Assembly (NCBI GenBank): GCA_016550405.1
Contig: JABXGX010000201.1
Location: 1-9,326 of the forward strand
Direction: 5' to 3'
DNA length: 9,326 nt
From: an archaeon
GTDB lineage: Archaea; Asgardarchaeota; Hermodarchaeia; Hermodarchaeales; Hermodarchaeaceae
In this document: positions 1-6,203 of the stretch, piece after piece
Numbering within the stretch: position 1 is the stretch's first letter
How the letters are laid out: each line of letters begins with the position of its first letter
Notes under the pieces: model-generated
Databases searched by the model: none
Told to the model about the DNA's origin: nothing
What the model saw: only the letters and a program-made list of their open reading frames with translations
Translations under genes and position numbers: made by a program

Positions 1-50
1 CGTTGGTTCGTTAATAGGGATTCATTTGTCATGTGGTTAATGCCTTCAAG

Positions 51-548
51 CTAGTCCAGACGCTTTTCGTAGAAGTAACTCTCTTTATGTGTTACAGCGA
101 TCGGGTATCCAGAGGATTCATAGAGTGCTCGTGCCGCGTGATTTGGTTCAAGGACATGCAACGCAATAATGGTAAGACGGTCCTGAGCTGTCCATTCTTC
201 AGTGGCTTTAAGCAGCAATTTCGCGAGCCCTTTGCGTCGAAACTCCGGTATGACATAGAGATTTTAGATCCAAGTTAGCGGTGGGGTAAATCGTCAGAAA
301 GGTTCTCGGTGAAAGAGCCAGATGAGCCCAGCAGGCGGTCCTTTTTGGGTTTCTCCGATGAGGATCATATGGTGGAGATCGGACATGTCGAGGGGGTCGT
401 TGGAATCGAATTCTTGGTATTTTTGTTGGATTTCTTCCACGGTGAGTGAAGCAGCGTTAGGCAGGGTGGTTTTGAAGGATTCGAGCTGACAGTAATCGAA
501 GAAGGCTTGATCGGAGGTTCGATTCCATGGACGTATATGAAAGCTCAA
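51..548 (-). pseudogene. GNAT-family N-acetyltransferase, inactivated by two in-frame stops
   Basis: Read on the minus strand from a TTG at 548, one continuous frame of 166 codons has the layout of a GNAT acetyltransferase (acetyl-CoA-dependent N-acetyl transfer). The N-terminal part starts MSFHIRPW and reaches a strand, GLIWLFHREPF. A TGA at 294-296 then interrupts it, nine codons follow (RFTPPLTWI), and a TAA lies at 264-266. The same frame continues as NLYVIPEFRRKGLAKLLL, which is motif A with the R-R-K-G-L-A acetyl-CoA loop, and then ALYESSGYP, the motif B region, ending at a TAG at 51-53. The sense WI(Y)NLYVIPEFRRKG fits the family if TAA replaced a tyrosine codon. No usable start follows the second stop, so the cofactor-binding half could not be made separately. 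The alternative is sequence error, though two nonsense substitutions without an indel would be unusual. The substrate is unknown. The family call is firm; loss of function is inferred. Confidence 0.8.
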
Positions 549-569
549 AAGATATTCCTAGGTCTGAGG

Positions 570-577
570 TTTTATAG
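570..577 (+). promoter_or_regulatory. Candidate TATA box for the methyltransferase gene
   Basis: TTTTATAG lies about 60 bases before the ATG at 635, in the short gap between divergently transcribed genes. A start site about 25 bases downstream would leave a leader of roughly 35 bases. This is a sequence-only guess; a second AT-rich patch (TTAATAATT near 599-607) sits too close to the ribosome binding site to serve. Confidence 0.25.
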
Positions 578-634
578 AGGGTGCGTGGACCTTATCCATT
601 AATAATTCAACTGTTAAGGGCCTCCGGTGAACGA

Positions 635-1168
635 ATGATCGATATTTGGCTAGTCATTGGGTACAGTCTCATCATCATTCTCCTATGCATTATTGTCGTT
701 GGTACCTCGGCGGTGTGGCCCTCACTTATTGGAGCGCCCTATGTCCCAACATCAAAAGGAACCGCACAAAAAATGTTGGAATTAGCCCAAGTCGATTCAA
801 ACGATACCGTCGCGGATTTAGGCTCTGGTGATGGCCGCATCATCATGATGGCAGCGGAGCGATTTGGTGCGAGGGCCTTTGGGATTGAAGCGGACCCCCT
901 CCGAGTATTGTGGTCACGAATTGCGATTCGCCGTCGAGGTTTGAGTAATAAGGTTGAGGTAATTTGGGGCAACTTCTTTCACAAGAGTCTCGCGGATGCG
1001 ACAGTAGTAACGGTGTACCAAGGACAGGAAATTAACAACCGGTTAAAAGATAAGTTCATACTTGAACTAAAGCCCGGAACCCGTGTGGTTTCCTATAGTT
1101 TTCCCTTTAATGATTGGACGCCGGTTGCGACAATGGAAAATCCACGTCTCTGGATGTACGTCGTTTGA
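635..1168 (+). CDS. Membrane-anchored SAM-dependent methyltransferase, FAM173/ATPSCKMT-like
   Basis: This 177-residue protein has one N-terminal membrane helix (about residues 3-24) followed by a class I SAM methyltransferase domain. The pre-motif PYVPT is at 35-39, motif I VADLGSGDGR at 59-68 binds SAM, the acidic post-motif GIEAD is at 83-87, and FPFNDWTP is at 156-163. The PYVP(T/S) pre-motif, GSGDGRI and the FPF..WTP ending near the C-terminus match the FAM173 family. Its eukaryotic members are mitochondrial lysine methyltransferases, including the one acting on ATP synthase subunit c. The domain should face the cytoplasm and act on a membrane or membrane-associated protein; the archaeal substrate is unknown and is not encoded nearby. 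I chose the ATG at 635 because GGTGA at 626-630 sits five bases before it. A GTG at 581 in the same frame would add 18 residues ahead of the helix. Family confidence is high, substrate unresolved. Confidence 0.85.
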   Translation: MIDIWLVIGYSLIIILLCIIVVGTSAVWPSLIGAPYVPTSKGTAQKMLELAQVDSNDTVADLGSGDGRIIMMAAERFGARAFGIEADPLRVLWSRIAIRRRGLSNKVEVIWGNFFHKSLADATVVTVYQGQEINNRLKDKFILELKPGTRVVSYSFPFNDWTPVATMENPRLWMYVV

Positions 1169-1251
1169 TGACCCTATAGTAAATGCCGAATCATTTTATG
1201 AGAGCGTTGGGGGTATACTTAACACTGTTAACTCAGTTCGCTGTGATAAAA

Positions 1252-1605
1252 ATGCCAACAATTTTGTATGTGCAGACAAGCGACGGTCCGGAAAGACAGT
1301 ATTCACCTCTCGTACTGGCCCAAACGGCCAAAGCAATGGACGTAGATGCAATTGTCTACTACCTCGGTCAGGGTCTACGGATCCTGAAGCCAGGAGCTGC
1401 CGAAAAAATCAAGATGGGTACATTTCCCAGTGTGGCCGATATGATTAAGGAAACCATCAAGCAAGGAATTCCTGTAATGGTGTGTGAAGCCTCCAAACAG
1501 ATGCTCGGCTGGGAAAAGGTTGACCTCATCGAGGGCTGTAAGATTGTAGGTGCCGCAACACTAAATGATCTCGCGTTGGATGCAGACGCAACTATGTGGT
1601 TCTAG
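1252..1605 (+). CDS. DsrE/DsrF-like family protein
   Basis: The protein has 117 residues, the usual size of single-domain DsrE-like proteins. It starts directly with a first beta strand (MPTILYVQTSDGPER), followed by an alpha/beta pattern. A Cys at residue 78 in PVMVCEASKQML occupies the place of the conserved cysteine in many DsrE/TusD-type sulfur carriers, and a second Cys is at 96. Members fold into small homo- or hetero-oligomers and relay persulfide sulfur in tRNA thiolation or sulfur oxidation, but many archaeal paralogues have no assigned role. I chose the ATG at 1252 because it begins the fold and has a GTGA at 1243-1246. An upstream ATG at 1183 would add 23 residues unlike the family. 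The preceding methyltransferase ends 83 bases earlier. No Dsr or Tus partner genes are visible, so the pathway is open. Confidence 0.78.
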   Translation: MPTILYVQTSDGPERQYSPLVLAQTAKAMDVDAIVYYLGQGLRILKPGAAEKIKMGTFPSVADMIKETIKQGIPVMVCEASKQMLGWEKVDLIEGCKIVGAATLNDLALDADATMWF

Positions 1606-1703
1606 CCGAGAGTACACAAAGAAGCTCTCGCCCCGAAACATTGGTGCCCATGCGGGCAGTAAGACACGTGTGTGTGATTCCCAGAGAGATATAGCAAACT
1701 CGT

Positions 1704-1725
1704 ATAGGTTCATGCCCAAACCTAT
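1704..1725. repeat. Perfect 7-bp inverted repeat (hairpin) in the intergenic gap
   Basis: ATAGGTT and AACCTAT flank the loop CATGCCCA. The arms are perfectly complementary, and a further T-G wobble is possible outside. It is not followed by a T-run, so it does not look like an intrinsic terminator. It may be a protein-binding dyad, an RNA structure or chance. Confidence 0.4.
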
Positions 1726-1887
1726 GAGGATAGCCAGATTTGTCAATATCAGTTTGGACATAAAGGAGTTTCCTGATTCTTCTTGACTTGATTTCCTTCC
1801 TCAATTTGTTTTAGATTTAATTCTTTGATGTGTAGCTTAATTGAGCATCCCAAATATGGATATTAGAAAAGAGAATTGATTCCAAGT

Positions 1888-1895
1888 CTTTTTAT
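1888..1895 (+). promoter_or_regulatory. Candidate TATA element upstream of the zinc-site membrane protein
   Basis: The T-rich stretch CTTTTTAT ends about 37 bases before the ATG at 1932. Transcription starting about 25 bases downstream would leave a short leader containing the ribosome binding site. TTTAATATA at about 1905-1913 looks more like a TATA box but is too close to the start codon for a leadered mRNA. The choice between them is uncertain. Confidence 0.22.
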
Positions 1896-1918
1896 TCTGG
1901 AACTTTTAATATATTCAA

Positions 1919-1925
1919 GAGGAGG
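1919..1925 (+). promoter_or_regulatory. Strong ribosome binding site GAGGAGG
   Basis: GAGGAGG sits six bases before the ATG at 1932 and fixes that start. It is the longest match to an anti-Shine-Dalgarno tail in the window; most other genes use the offset GGTGA form. Confidence 0.75.
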
Positions 1926-1931
1926 CATCAG

Positions 1932-2642
1932 ATGAGGGAAACCCAAAGTGCCAATGCTCTAAATCTGTGGGTATCAAGTACAAACAAACCATATCGCGTT
2001 CTAGTAATATTCTGGATTGTAATGGGATGCTTATTCATAGTTCTTGGAATCCAATCTGTTTTCACTTTCCATTACGTCCCAATATTTCCACTTTTAGATT
2101 TAATGTACCTTCTTTTTACGACCGGGTTTGGAATATTTTTCATCATCGGTGCAGTGTTTCTTGTTTACGATTCCAAATCCATTCATAACGACCCTTTTCC
2201 AGAAGCTAGCTCATGTGAACATTATCCAGACCAACTTGCTTATGATTGGTGCGCCATTTGTGGAACGCTTGCCTGTCCACAAGAGCTCGTTCGTATACAA
2301 CAGAAAGTTTGGGGTATTTCTCCTGGTATGTTCGGATATGATGGAGTGGCCTGCCAAAACTGCGCACAGCGTCGGGTTAAACGATTTGTCATGTTTTTCA
2401 CAAGTCTCCTCGTTCTGGGTTTCTTGCTCTTGATTCCTATCAGTATAAGATTGATAATGCTCGGACCAGTTCCCATCGCACTTGGTTTCACATTAGAAGT
2501 CATTTACCTAGGACTAGTTTGTCTCGTCGGATGGCTTTTGTGGAAGCTATGGCAAATTGTCACCACCCCATTAGCTCAACAGCCTGAACTGATGATTCCC
2601 CTTAAAACCCGCCTCGCAATAAGGGAAACTGTTGAAGTCTAA
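1932..2642 (+). CDS. Four-helix membrane protein with a B-box-like zinc-binding domain
   Basis: This 236-residue protein has hydrophobic segments at about 23-45, 55-79, 151-172 and 180-210. Between the second and third lies a soluble loop of about 70 residues rich in metal ligands: C95, H97, C107, C110, C115, C141 and C144. The spacing CxHxP(x)8CxxC(x)4C resembles the B-box-like fingers found in many archaeal and bacterial membrane proteins. The usual last Cys pair may be supplied by C141-x-x-C144 after an insert of about 25 residues. With an even number of helices both ends and the zinc loop would lie on one side, probably the cytoplasm. The domain likely mediates protein contacts, not catalysis; no specific function is recognised. 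It stands alone: a long gap precedes it and the next gene is convergent. Gene call firm, function unknown. Confidence 0.8.
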   Translation: MRETQSANALNLWVSSTNKPYRVLVIFWIVMGCLFIVLGIQSVFTFHYVPIFPLLDLMYLLFTTGFGIFFIIGAVFLVYDSKSIHNDPFPEASSCEHYPDQLAYDWCAICGTLACPQELVRIQQKVWGISPGMFGYDGVACQNCAQRRVKRFVMFFTSLLVLGFLLLIPISIRLIMLGPVPIALGFTLEVIYLGLVCLVGWLLWKLWQIVTTPLAQQPELMIPLKTRLAIRETVEV

Positions 2643-2685
2643 GCACAAGATATTTGGCCTAAGGCTGTGTGAGAAGTTAACTGAG

Positions 2686-2692
2686 AAAAAAA
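2686..2692 (-). terminator. Candidate U-tract terminator for the cold-shock gene
   Basis: Seven A residues on the plus strand give a T7 run on the minus strand about 30 bases after the cold-shock stop codon, in the gap between convergent genes. Archaeal RNA polymerase stops at U-tracts without needing a hairpin. No strong dyad precedes it. Confidence 0.4.
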
Positions 2693-2721
2693 CCGTGGAA
2701 ATAGAAGAGAAAAGGCAAAGG

Positions 2722-2919
2722 CTATTCCTTTACAACCTTTGCGGCTTTGGGGCGCCCATTGCCTTCTTTGAGTTCGAACGCCACACTATCACCCGTGGTT
2801 AGGGTTACACGACCTTCAACGTCATCACCGTGAACAAAGACATCAGAGTCTCCGTTTTCGCGTTCGATGAAGCCATAGTTGCGTTCGGTGTCAAACCATT
2901 TGATTTTTCCATGTTCCAT
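2722..2919 (-). CDS. Cold-shock domain protein, CspA family
   Basis: A 65-residue protein made of one cold-shock domain, the standard length for the family. Residues MEHGKIKWFDTERNYGFIER contain the GxVKWF-like first strand and the RNP1-type motif (YGFIER), and DVFVHGDD is RNP2 with the conserved F-V-H. It folds as a five-stranded OB barrel that binds single-stranded RNA or DNA and acts as an RNA chaperone in the cytoplasm. The tail GNGRPKAAKVVKE is the normal last strand. I chose the ATG at 2919 because AGGTGAT (complement of 2924-2930) stands four bases before it. A GTG at 2928 in the same frame lies inside that site. A TATA-like element sits at the right distance upstream. Csp proteins are patchy in archaea, so the gene may have come from bacteria at some stage, but its translation signals look native. 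Confidence 0.95.
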   Translation of the reverse strand: MEHGKIKWFDTERNYGFIERENGDSDVFVHGDDVEGRVTLTTGDSVAFELKEGNGRPKAAKVVKE

Positions 2920-2955
2920 CGATATCACCTAGATTCAGATTCATGGTGCAAAGTA

Positions 2956-2964
2956 GCATATACG
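2956..2964 (-). promoter_or_regulatory. Candidate archaeal TATA box of the cold-shock gene
   Basis: On the minus strand the sequence reads CGTATATGC. A start about 25 bases downstream would fall near 2934, giving a leader of about 15 bases that contains the AGGTGAT ribosome binding site before the ATG at 2919. The geometry fits an archaeal TBP/TFB promoter. Confidence 0.4.
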
Positions 2965-3071
2965 CTTGAGCGCTAATTTTCGAAAAAACTCGGAAACTAG
3001 AGTCAGGTGCTACTGTGAGCAGGACGTGTAGAAGGCTTATAGTCCTTTCTGTTGTGTATCAAAAACCGTTT

Positions 3072-3557
3072 TCACAATTTATTGACCAAGGGACGTAGTT
3101 TTGTGAATTGCGGATCAGTCTGAATGATGTCGAGTAATTCCCCGGAGAGGGCGTGGTTGAGGGCTTTTTGGAATTGGACGGTTGCTTCTTTGGTTTTCCC
3201 TAGTTCGATGAGGCTTAATGCGTAGTTGAGGTAAACGGTGGGTGCCGCCTCGTCGAGTTTAGTCGCCTTGGCATAGCATTTTTCGGCGTCTTCCCACCGT
3301 CCGAGTAAAATGTAGAGATAACCAAGGTTGTTCCAGTGGCGAGGATTATCGGGTTCAAGTTTAGCAATCCGTTGGGCGGTTTGGAGACCATTTTGGGGTT
3401 GTTGGTATTGCTGATAAATAGCGGTCAGAAAGGTGAGTAACTCGAGATTGTTTTTATCTTTCTCGAGGAGCTTCAAGATTTGCTGCTTCGCTCGTTCGGG
3501 GTTCCCACCAGCAAGCGCTGCGATTGACCGCTGGAAAAGGTCATTTTCGGCTCCCAC
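3072..3557 (-). CDS. Tetratricopeptide repeat (TPR) protein
   Basis: A 161-residue soluble protein made almost entirely of paired helices with TPR spacing. Approximate repeats are 4-36, 38-70, 72-105 and 106-139. The third is the clearest: NPRHWNNLGYLYILLGRWEDAEKCYAKATKLD carries the W/L/G/Y/A/A/P pattern. A short tail with DPQFTKLRPLVNKL resembles the capping segment seen after TPR arrays. TPR proteins act as scaffolds for protein-protein contacts; no catalytic domain or signal peptide is present, so a cytoplasmic adaptor role is inferred and the partner is unknown. The GTG at 3557 is supported by AGGTGAT (complement of 3561-3567) three bases before it; a nearby ATG is in another frame. It is separated from the cold-shock gene by about 150 bases and has its own candidate promoter. 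Confidence 0.88.
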   Translation of the reverse strand: MGAENDLFQRSIAALAGGNPERAKQQILKLLEKDKNNLELLTFLTAIYQQYQQPQNGLQTAQRIAKLEPDNPRHWNNLGYLYILLGRWEDAEKCYAKATKLDEAAPTVYLNYALSLIELGKTKEATVQFQKALNHALSGELLDIIQTDPQFTKLRPLVNKL

Positions 3558-3591
3558 GCCATCACCTAACCCTTAATTTACACTGGTCATG

Positions 3592-3599
3592 AATTTTAA
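3592..3599 (-). promoter_or_regulatory. Candidate TATA box of the TPR gene
   Basis: On the minus strand TTAAAATT lies about 35-42 bases before the GTG at 3557. A start about 25 bases downstream would leave a short leader holding the ribosome binding site. It sits in the 205-base divergent gap (3558-3762), which holds no gene. Confidence 0.35.
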
Positions 3600-3683
3600 G
3601 TAATGGGGTTGTCAAGTTTTTCTGAATATTTGTTGGTGAATTCGCAAAGAGTGGAGAATTAAATCGGGTCCTTTTTTGAAGCC

Positions 3684-3692
3684 ATAATATAT
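3684..3692 (+). promoter_or_regulatory. Candidate TATA box of the tandem GNAT gene
   Basis: ATAATATAT lies about 70 bases before the ATG at 3763 in the divergent gap. A start near 3715 would give a leader of about 48 bases. It is the best TATA match in this gap. Confidence 0.35.
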
Positions 3693-3762
3693 CACATTCT
3701 AAGGCATTAATAGCTTTGAATTTCTATGGTGACTCATAGTTTGGTAATAGGATGAACTACCG

Positions 3763-4620
3763 ATGGGACTTCGAAGTATTGCGAATGATGACGCGGCAAT
3801 TGAAGCTTACAAGGAGCAAATTAGCCGCTATACACAGCAGCTCGAAGCTTTGGGCTTCAGGTATCGACTCTATCTTAATGATGAGGAAGTGGTGGGGCTA
3901 GGGATCCTTGGGAAGGAACCGCTGCAACTTTTCAAACCGGTGGGAACGCCTCTCGCCCGGTTAGTAGTTCTTGATTATAAGCAGCCGATGAATGTGCTCA
4001 AAGCGTTTGCTGACGAGGTGTTGAGTCTAGCTAAAGAGCGCGAGGTAGAATATGCGTACCTGAACATCTCCGCCGAACATAAAGACCTAATTGGGTATTT
4101 ACGGCGGATTGGATTTGAAGAATTAGCAAACCGATATGAGATGACACGTCCTCTTGACGAATCTTTTGTGGTAACAGATTTACTTCGGTATGAGCAACTT
4201 CAACGAAAAGACGTAAACAAGTTCTTTGATTGTATGAAAGAATTCATGAGTGGATCCCCAGACGATATACTGAATTTGGTAATGAAGAACTTCTCAGAAG
4301 TTCCAGAAGCGATACTGGATGCTTGGTATGAGGGCGTTCAGGCATATTTTGTGTATCACGAGGAGGAACTGATTGGAATCTTAGACCTTGTCCCACCGAA
4401 CAGCTTTATCCAGAATATCGGAGTTTCGCCTGCACATCGTGGAAAAGGCTTTGGCACCGAAATGCTGCGATTTTGTTTGAACCTGTTCAAAGACAGGGGT
4501 GGCAAAGAAGCTGAGCTGGGCGTGCACGTGAAGAACAAACGGGCGATTCATGTCTATGAAAAACTCGGGTTTTCCGTTGATAGACAGATTCAGACACTCG
4601 TTTGGTGGAAGCCCAGCTAG
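3763..4620 (+). CDS. Tandem GNAT-fold acetyltransferase
   Basis: At 285 residues this is about twice the length of a single GNAT domain. The C-terminal half (about 135-285) is a complete GNAT domain: motif A is FIQNIGVSPAHRGKGFGTEML, with the acetyl-CoA loop R226-G-K-G-F-G231, and motif B is HVKNKRAIHVYEKLGF at 255-270. The N-terminal half (about 1-130) has the same strand/helix rhythm and ends with GYLRRIGFEE, which resembles a worn motif B, but it lacks an R/QxxGxG loop. It is probably a degenerate GNAT domain for dimer contacts or substrate recognition. The enzyme is cytoplasmic and should transfer acetyl to an amine; the substrate is unknown. An in-frame TAG at 3748 leaves the ATG at 3763 as the start, with GGATG about eight bases ahead. 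The gene stands alone, 114 bases before DNA polymerase IV. Confidence 0.85.
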   Translation: MGLRSIANDDAAIEAYKEQISRYTQQLEALGFRYRLYLNDEEVVGLGILGKEPLQLFKPVGTPLARLVVLDYKQPMNVLKAFADEVLSLAKEREVEYAYLNISAEHKDLIGYLRRIGFEELANRYEMTRPLDESFVVTDLLRYEQLQRKDVNKFFDCMKEFMSGSPDDILNLVMKNFSEVPEAILDAWYEGVQAYFVYHEEELIGILDLVPPNSFIQNIGVSPAHRGKGFGTEMLRFCLNLFKDRGGKEAELGVHVKNKRAIHVYEKLGFSVDRQIQTLVWWKPS

Positions 4621-4675
4621 CCTGCCGGCTTAAACCGAAGACAAAATTCTTCACTTCGCTTCAGGTCTCTGTCCC

Positions 4676-4683
4676 CTTTTATT
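4676..4683 (+). promoter_or_regulatory. Candidate TATA element upstream of DNA polymerase IV
   Basis: CTTTTATT lies about 52-59 bases before the ATG at 4735. A start site about 25 bases downstream would leave a leader of about 30 bases. Support is limited to composition and spacing. Confidence 0.25.
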
Positions 4684-4734
4684 CCCGAGTGAAATGTCCA
4701 TTGATACTTGTTTGCTTCCGGACAGGTCGGTACA

Positions 4735-5835
4735 ATGTCACGTTGGGTGTTCCATACGGACATGGACGCATTCTACGCGTCAGTGGAGCAATATCGACTG
4801 CATCCTGAATTTATTGGCGAACCCTTATGTGTAGGTCCGGACCCGAAGAAAGGGCAACGACGGGGTGTGGTTCGCGTCGCCTCATACGAAGCCCGTGCGT
4901 ATGGAATTCATGCGGGCATGCCAGTTACTAAAGCCTACGAATTGTGCCCAGATGCTGTGTTTGTATTTGGCCCGTTTGTAAATTATGTGGAAGCCTCCGA
5001 AGAAGTCATGGAAGTATTACAGGAGTTTGCGGATGAACGACGTATTCGGAAGGCGAGCATCGACGAAGCATACCTTGAGGTTACAGAACGAGTAAAACAA
5101 TATGCAGGACCCACGGAACTCGCATTGGAAATACAGCGGGCAGTACGAGAAGAAACTAAACTGCCCTGCTCAATTGGGATTGGACCCAACATGGCGGTGG
5201 CCAAAATCGCCACAGACCAGAATAAACCCCTAGGAATTACGCTCGTTCCACAAGATCCTGCGTCAGTGGCAGAATTCTTGGCGCCTTTAGATGTAACAGT
5301 CATTAATGGCATCGGACGCGTAAATGGCAACCGATTGAAAAAATATGGAATCACCACCTTAGGGCAAATCCAGCAGATGTCTTTGCAAGCCCTCTTGCCC
5401 ATTTTTGGTAAAGGCGCTAAGTGGCTCTCAGATCGCGCATGGGGAATCGATAACCGGGGAATTGTACGAACTGGTCCCTGGCGACGAAAATCCATGGGGA
5501 ATGAACGAACCTTTCCGAAGGACGTGGATGCCCAGTCGATGGGATTAGCTCGAGAAACCTTGGAGGGGTTATCGGCAAAGATTTGTGATCGGCTCCAGTC
5601 GAAATCTTATCATTTCCGAACCGTGACGGTGAAAATCCGGTATCGAGACTTCACCACAGTGCAACGAAGTCGCACCTTGCCCGTGAGCACTAATGATAGT
5701 GACACCTTATCAAAGACCGCGATGTCGTTATTTGAGGAACATCGTCGCCCGAATATTTCCTTACGGCTGGTAGGTTTACGTGTTACAAATCTCACCCGGA
5801 TGACCGGTCAAGCCACATTAATCGATTATGTCTAA
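4735..5835 (+). CDS. dbh: DNA polymerase IV (Dpo4/DinB type), Y-family translesion polymerase
   Basis: The 366-residue protein matches the size of archaeal Dpo4/Dbh (about 350). HTDMDAFYASVE carries the first catalytic aspartates (D9, with D11) and the steric-gate tyrosine Y14. SIDEAYLEV holds D110 and E111, completing the metal site. VRVASYEARAYGI at 46-58 is the conserved finger region, CSIGIGPN precedes the palm helix, and VINGIGRVNGNRLKKYGI at 189-206 is the thumb helix-hairpin-helix. The little-finger domain spans about 245-355. It copies damaged DNA with low fidelity. The extreme C-terminus is Q359-A-T-L-I-D-Y-V366, which fits a PCNA-interacting peptide (QxxhxxYV). I chose the ATG at 4735, preceded by AGGTCGGT; an in-frame TTG at 4708 would add nine residues before the normal first strand. 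The family call is secure. The symbol (dbh or dinB) is a naming convention, not a direct orthology test. Confidence 0.95.
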   Translation: MSRWVFHTDMDAFYASVEQYRLHPEFIGEPLCVGPDPKKGQRRGVVRVASYEARAYGIHAGMPVTKAYELCPDAVFVFGPFVNYVEASEEVMEVLQEFADERRIRKASIDEAYLEVTERVKQYAGPTELALEIQRAVREETKLPCSIGIGPNMAVAKIATDQNKPLGITLVPQDPASVAEFLAPLDVTVINGIGRVNGNRLKKYGITTLGQIQQMSLQALLPIFGKGAKWLSDRAWGIDNRGIVRTGPWRRKSMGNERTFPKDVDAQSMGLARETLEGLSAKICDRLQSKSYHFRTVTVKIRYRDFTTVQRSRTLPVSTNDSDTLSKTAMSLFEEHRRPNISLRLVGLRVTNLTRMTGQATLIDYV

Positions 5836-5896
5836 CAGCCAGAAAGCAAACATTGATTCGGGTATCTCGTCTTAAGGTAGTGCGTGGTGCATTTTG

Positions 5897-6178
5897 GTGT
5901 ACTTCAAAGGCTTATCCACACTCTTAGATGAACCTGGTGACTCGTTTCCGCGGAGATCAGAGCTGAAAATTATACGAGGAAAAACCCTCACAAAAACGCC
6001 GAGCTGGCATAAGGCTATCGTCCTCATTGAACGAACAAAGGGGCAGCAACTGAGGTTAATTGGCTGGCAGTTGAATAAGGAGGGAGAGTGGCGAATGCGC
6101 CAAAAATTCAATATTTCGAAAGGCTATGCTTTGAACATCGCTGAAGTCTGCGAAGCGTATGCAAATGAGTGGGAATGA
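5897..6178 (+). CDS. Conserved-looking small protein of unknown function
   Basis: I do not recognise this 93-residue protein. It is soluble, rich in Lys and Arg, and has no Cys pair or membrane segment. The N-terminal third is polar. The middle has strand-like segments (KAIVLIERTKGQQLRLIGWQL), followed by a turn NKEGEW, another short strand, and a final helix NIAEVCEAYANEW. The strand-turn-strand-helix order with aromatic residues is loosely like small nucleic-acid-binding folds such as PC4, but no diagnostic motif is present and I would not assign it. The start is GTG 5897, or TTG 5894 directly before it; GGTG at 5886-5889 serves either, and an in-frame TAA at 5873 excludes longer forms. It follows DNA polymerase IV by about 60 bases and precedes the flavodoxin gene by 25, so cotranscription with the flavodoxin is likely. 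Confidence 0.65.
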   Translation: MYFKGLSTLLDEPGDSFPRRSELKIIRGKTLTKTPSWHKAIVLIERTKGQQLRLIGWQLNKEGEWRMRQKFNISKGYALNIAEVCEAYANEWE

Positions 6179-6203
6179 AGCAGCGTATAAACAGGTGATA
6201 AAG

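Larger units (their letters stand above)
1606..1931. other. 326-base intergenic gap with hairpins and leader of the next gene
   Basis: No convincing gene is seen here. Just after the DsrE-like stop, CGAGAG (1607-1612) can pair with CTCTCG (1625-1630). Further on, ATAGGTT (1704-1710) pairs perfectly with AACCTAT (1719-1725) around an eight-base loop. From about 1780 onward the sequence becomes clearly AT-rich and ends in a strong ribosome binding site at 1919-1925. Short open frames on both strands across 1561-1804 give no recognisable protein and lack good ribosome binding sites. Confidence 0.5.

Noticed and set aside
33..278. Plus-strand open frame of 81 codons
   Set aside because: It is antisense to the GNAT motif A/B region of the broken gene and shows no family features.
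264..300. Two compensating frameshifts in the acetyltransferase, suggested by PTANLDLK in another frame
   Set aside because: The parts before and after are in the same frame, and the in-frame reading RFTPPLTWI-stop-NLYVIPEF fits GNAT proteins well, so two nonsense changes are simpler than two indels.
516..526. GGTTCGATTCC, resembling a tRNA T-loop
   Set aside because: The flanks do not form a T-stem or acceptor stem, and the stretch lies within the reverse-strand acetyltransferase frame.
581..634. N-terminal extension of the methyltransferase from GTG 581
   Set aside because: A GGTGA site stands directly before ATG 635, and the membrane helix begins naturally there.
1561..1804. Short open frames on both strands after the DsrE-like gene, one starting MSKLILTNLAILIGLG
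   Set aside because: They overlap the DsrE-like coding end or each other, lack good ribosome binding sites and show no recognisable protein pattern.
4983..5495. 170-codon open frame on the minus strand
   Set aside because: It lies wholly inside the DNA polymerase IV gene, whose catalytic motifs make the plus-strand reading certain.
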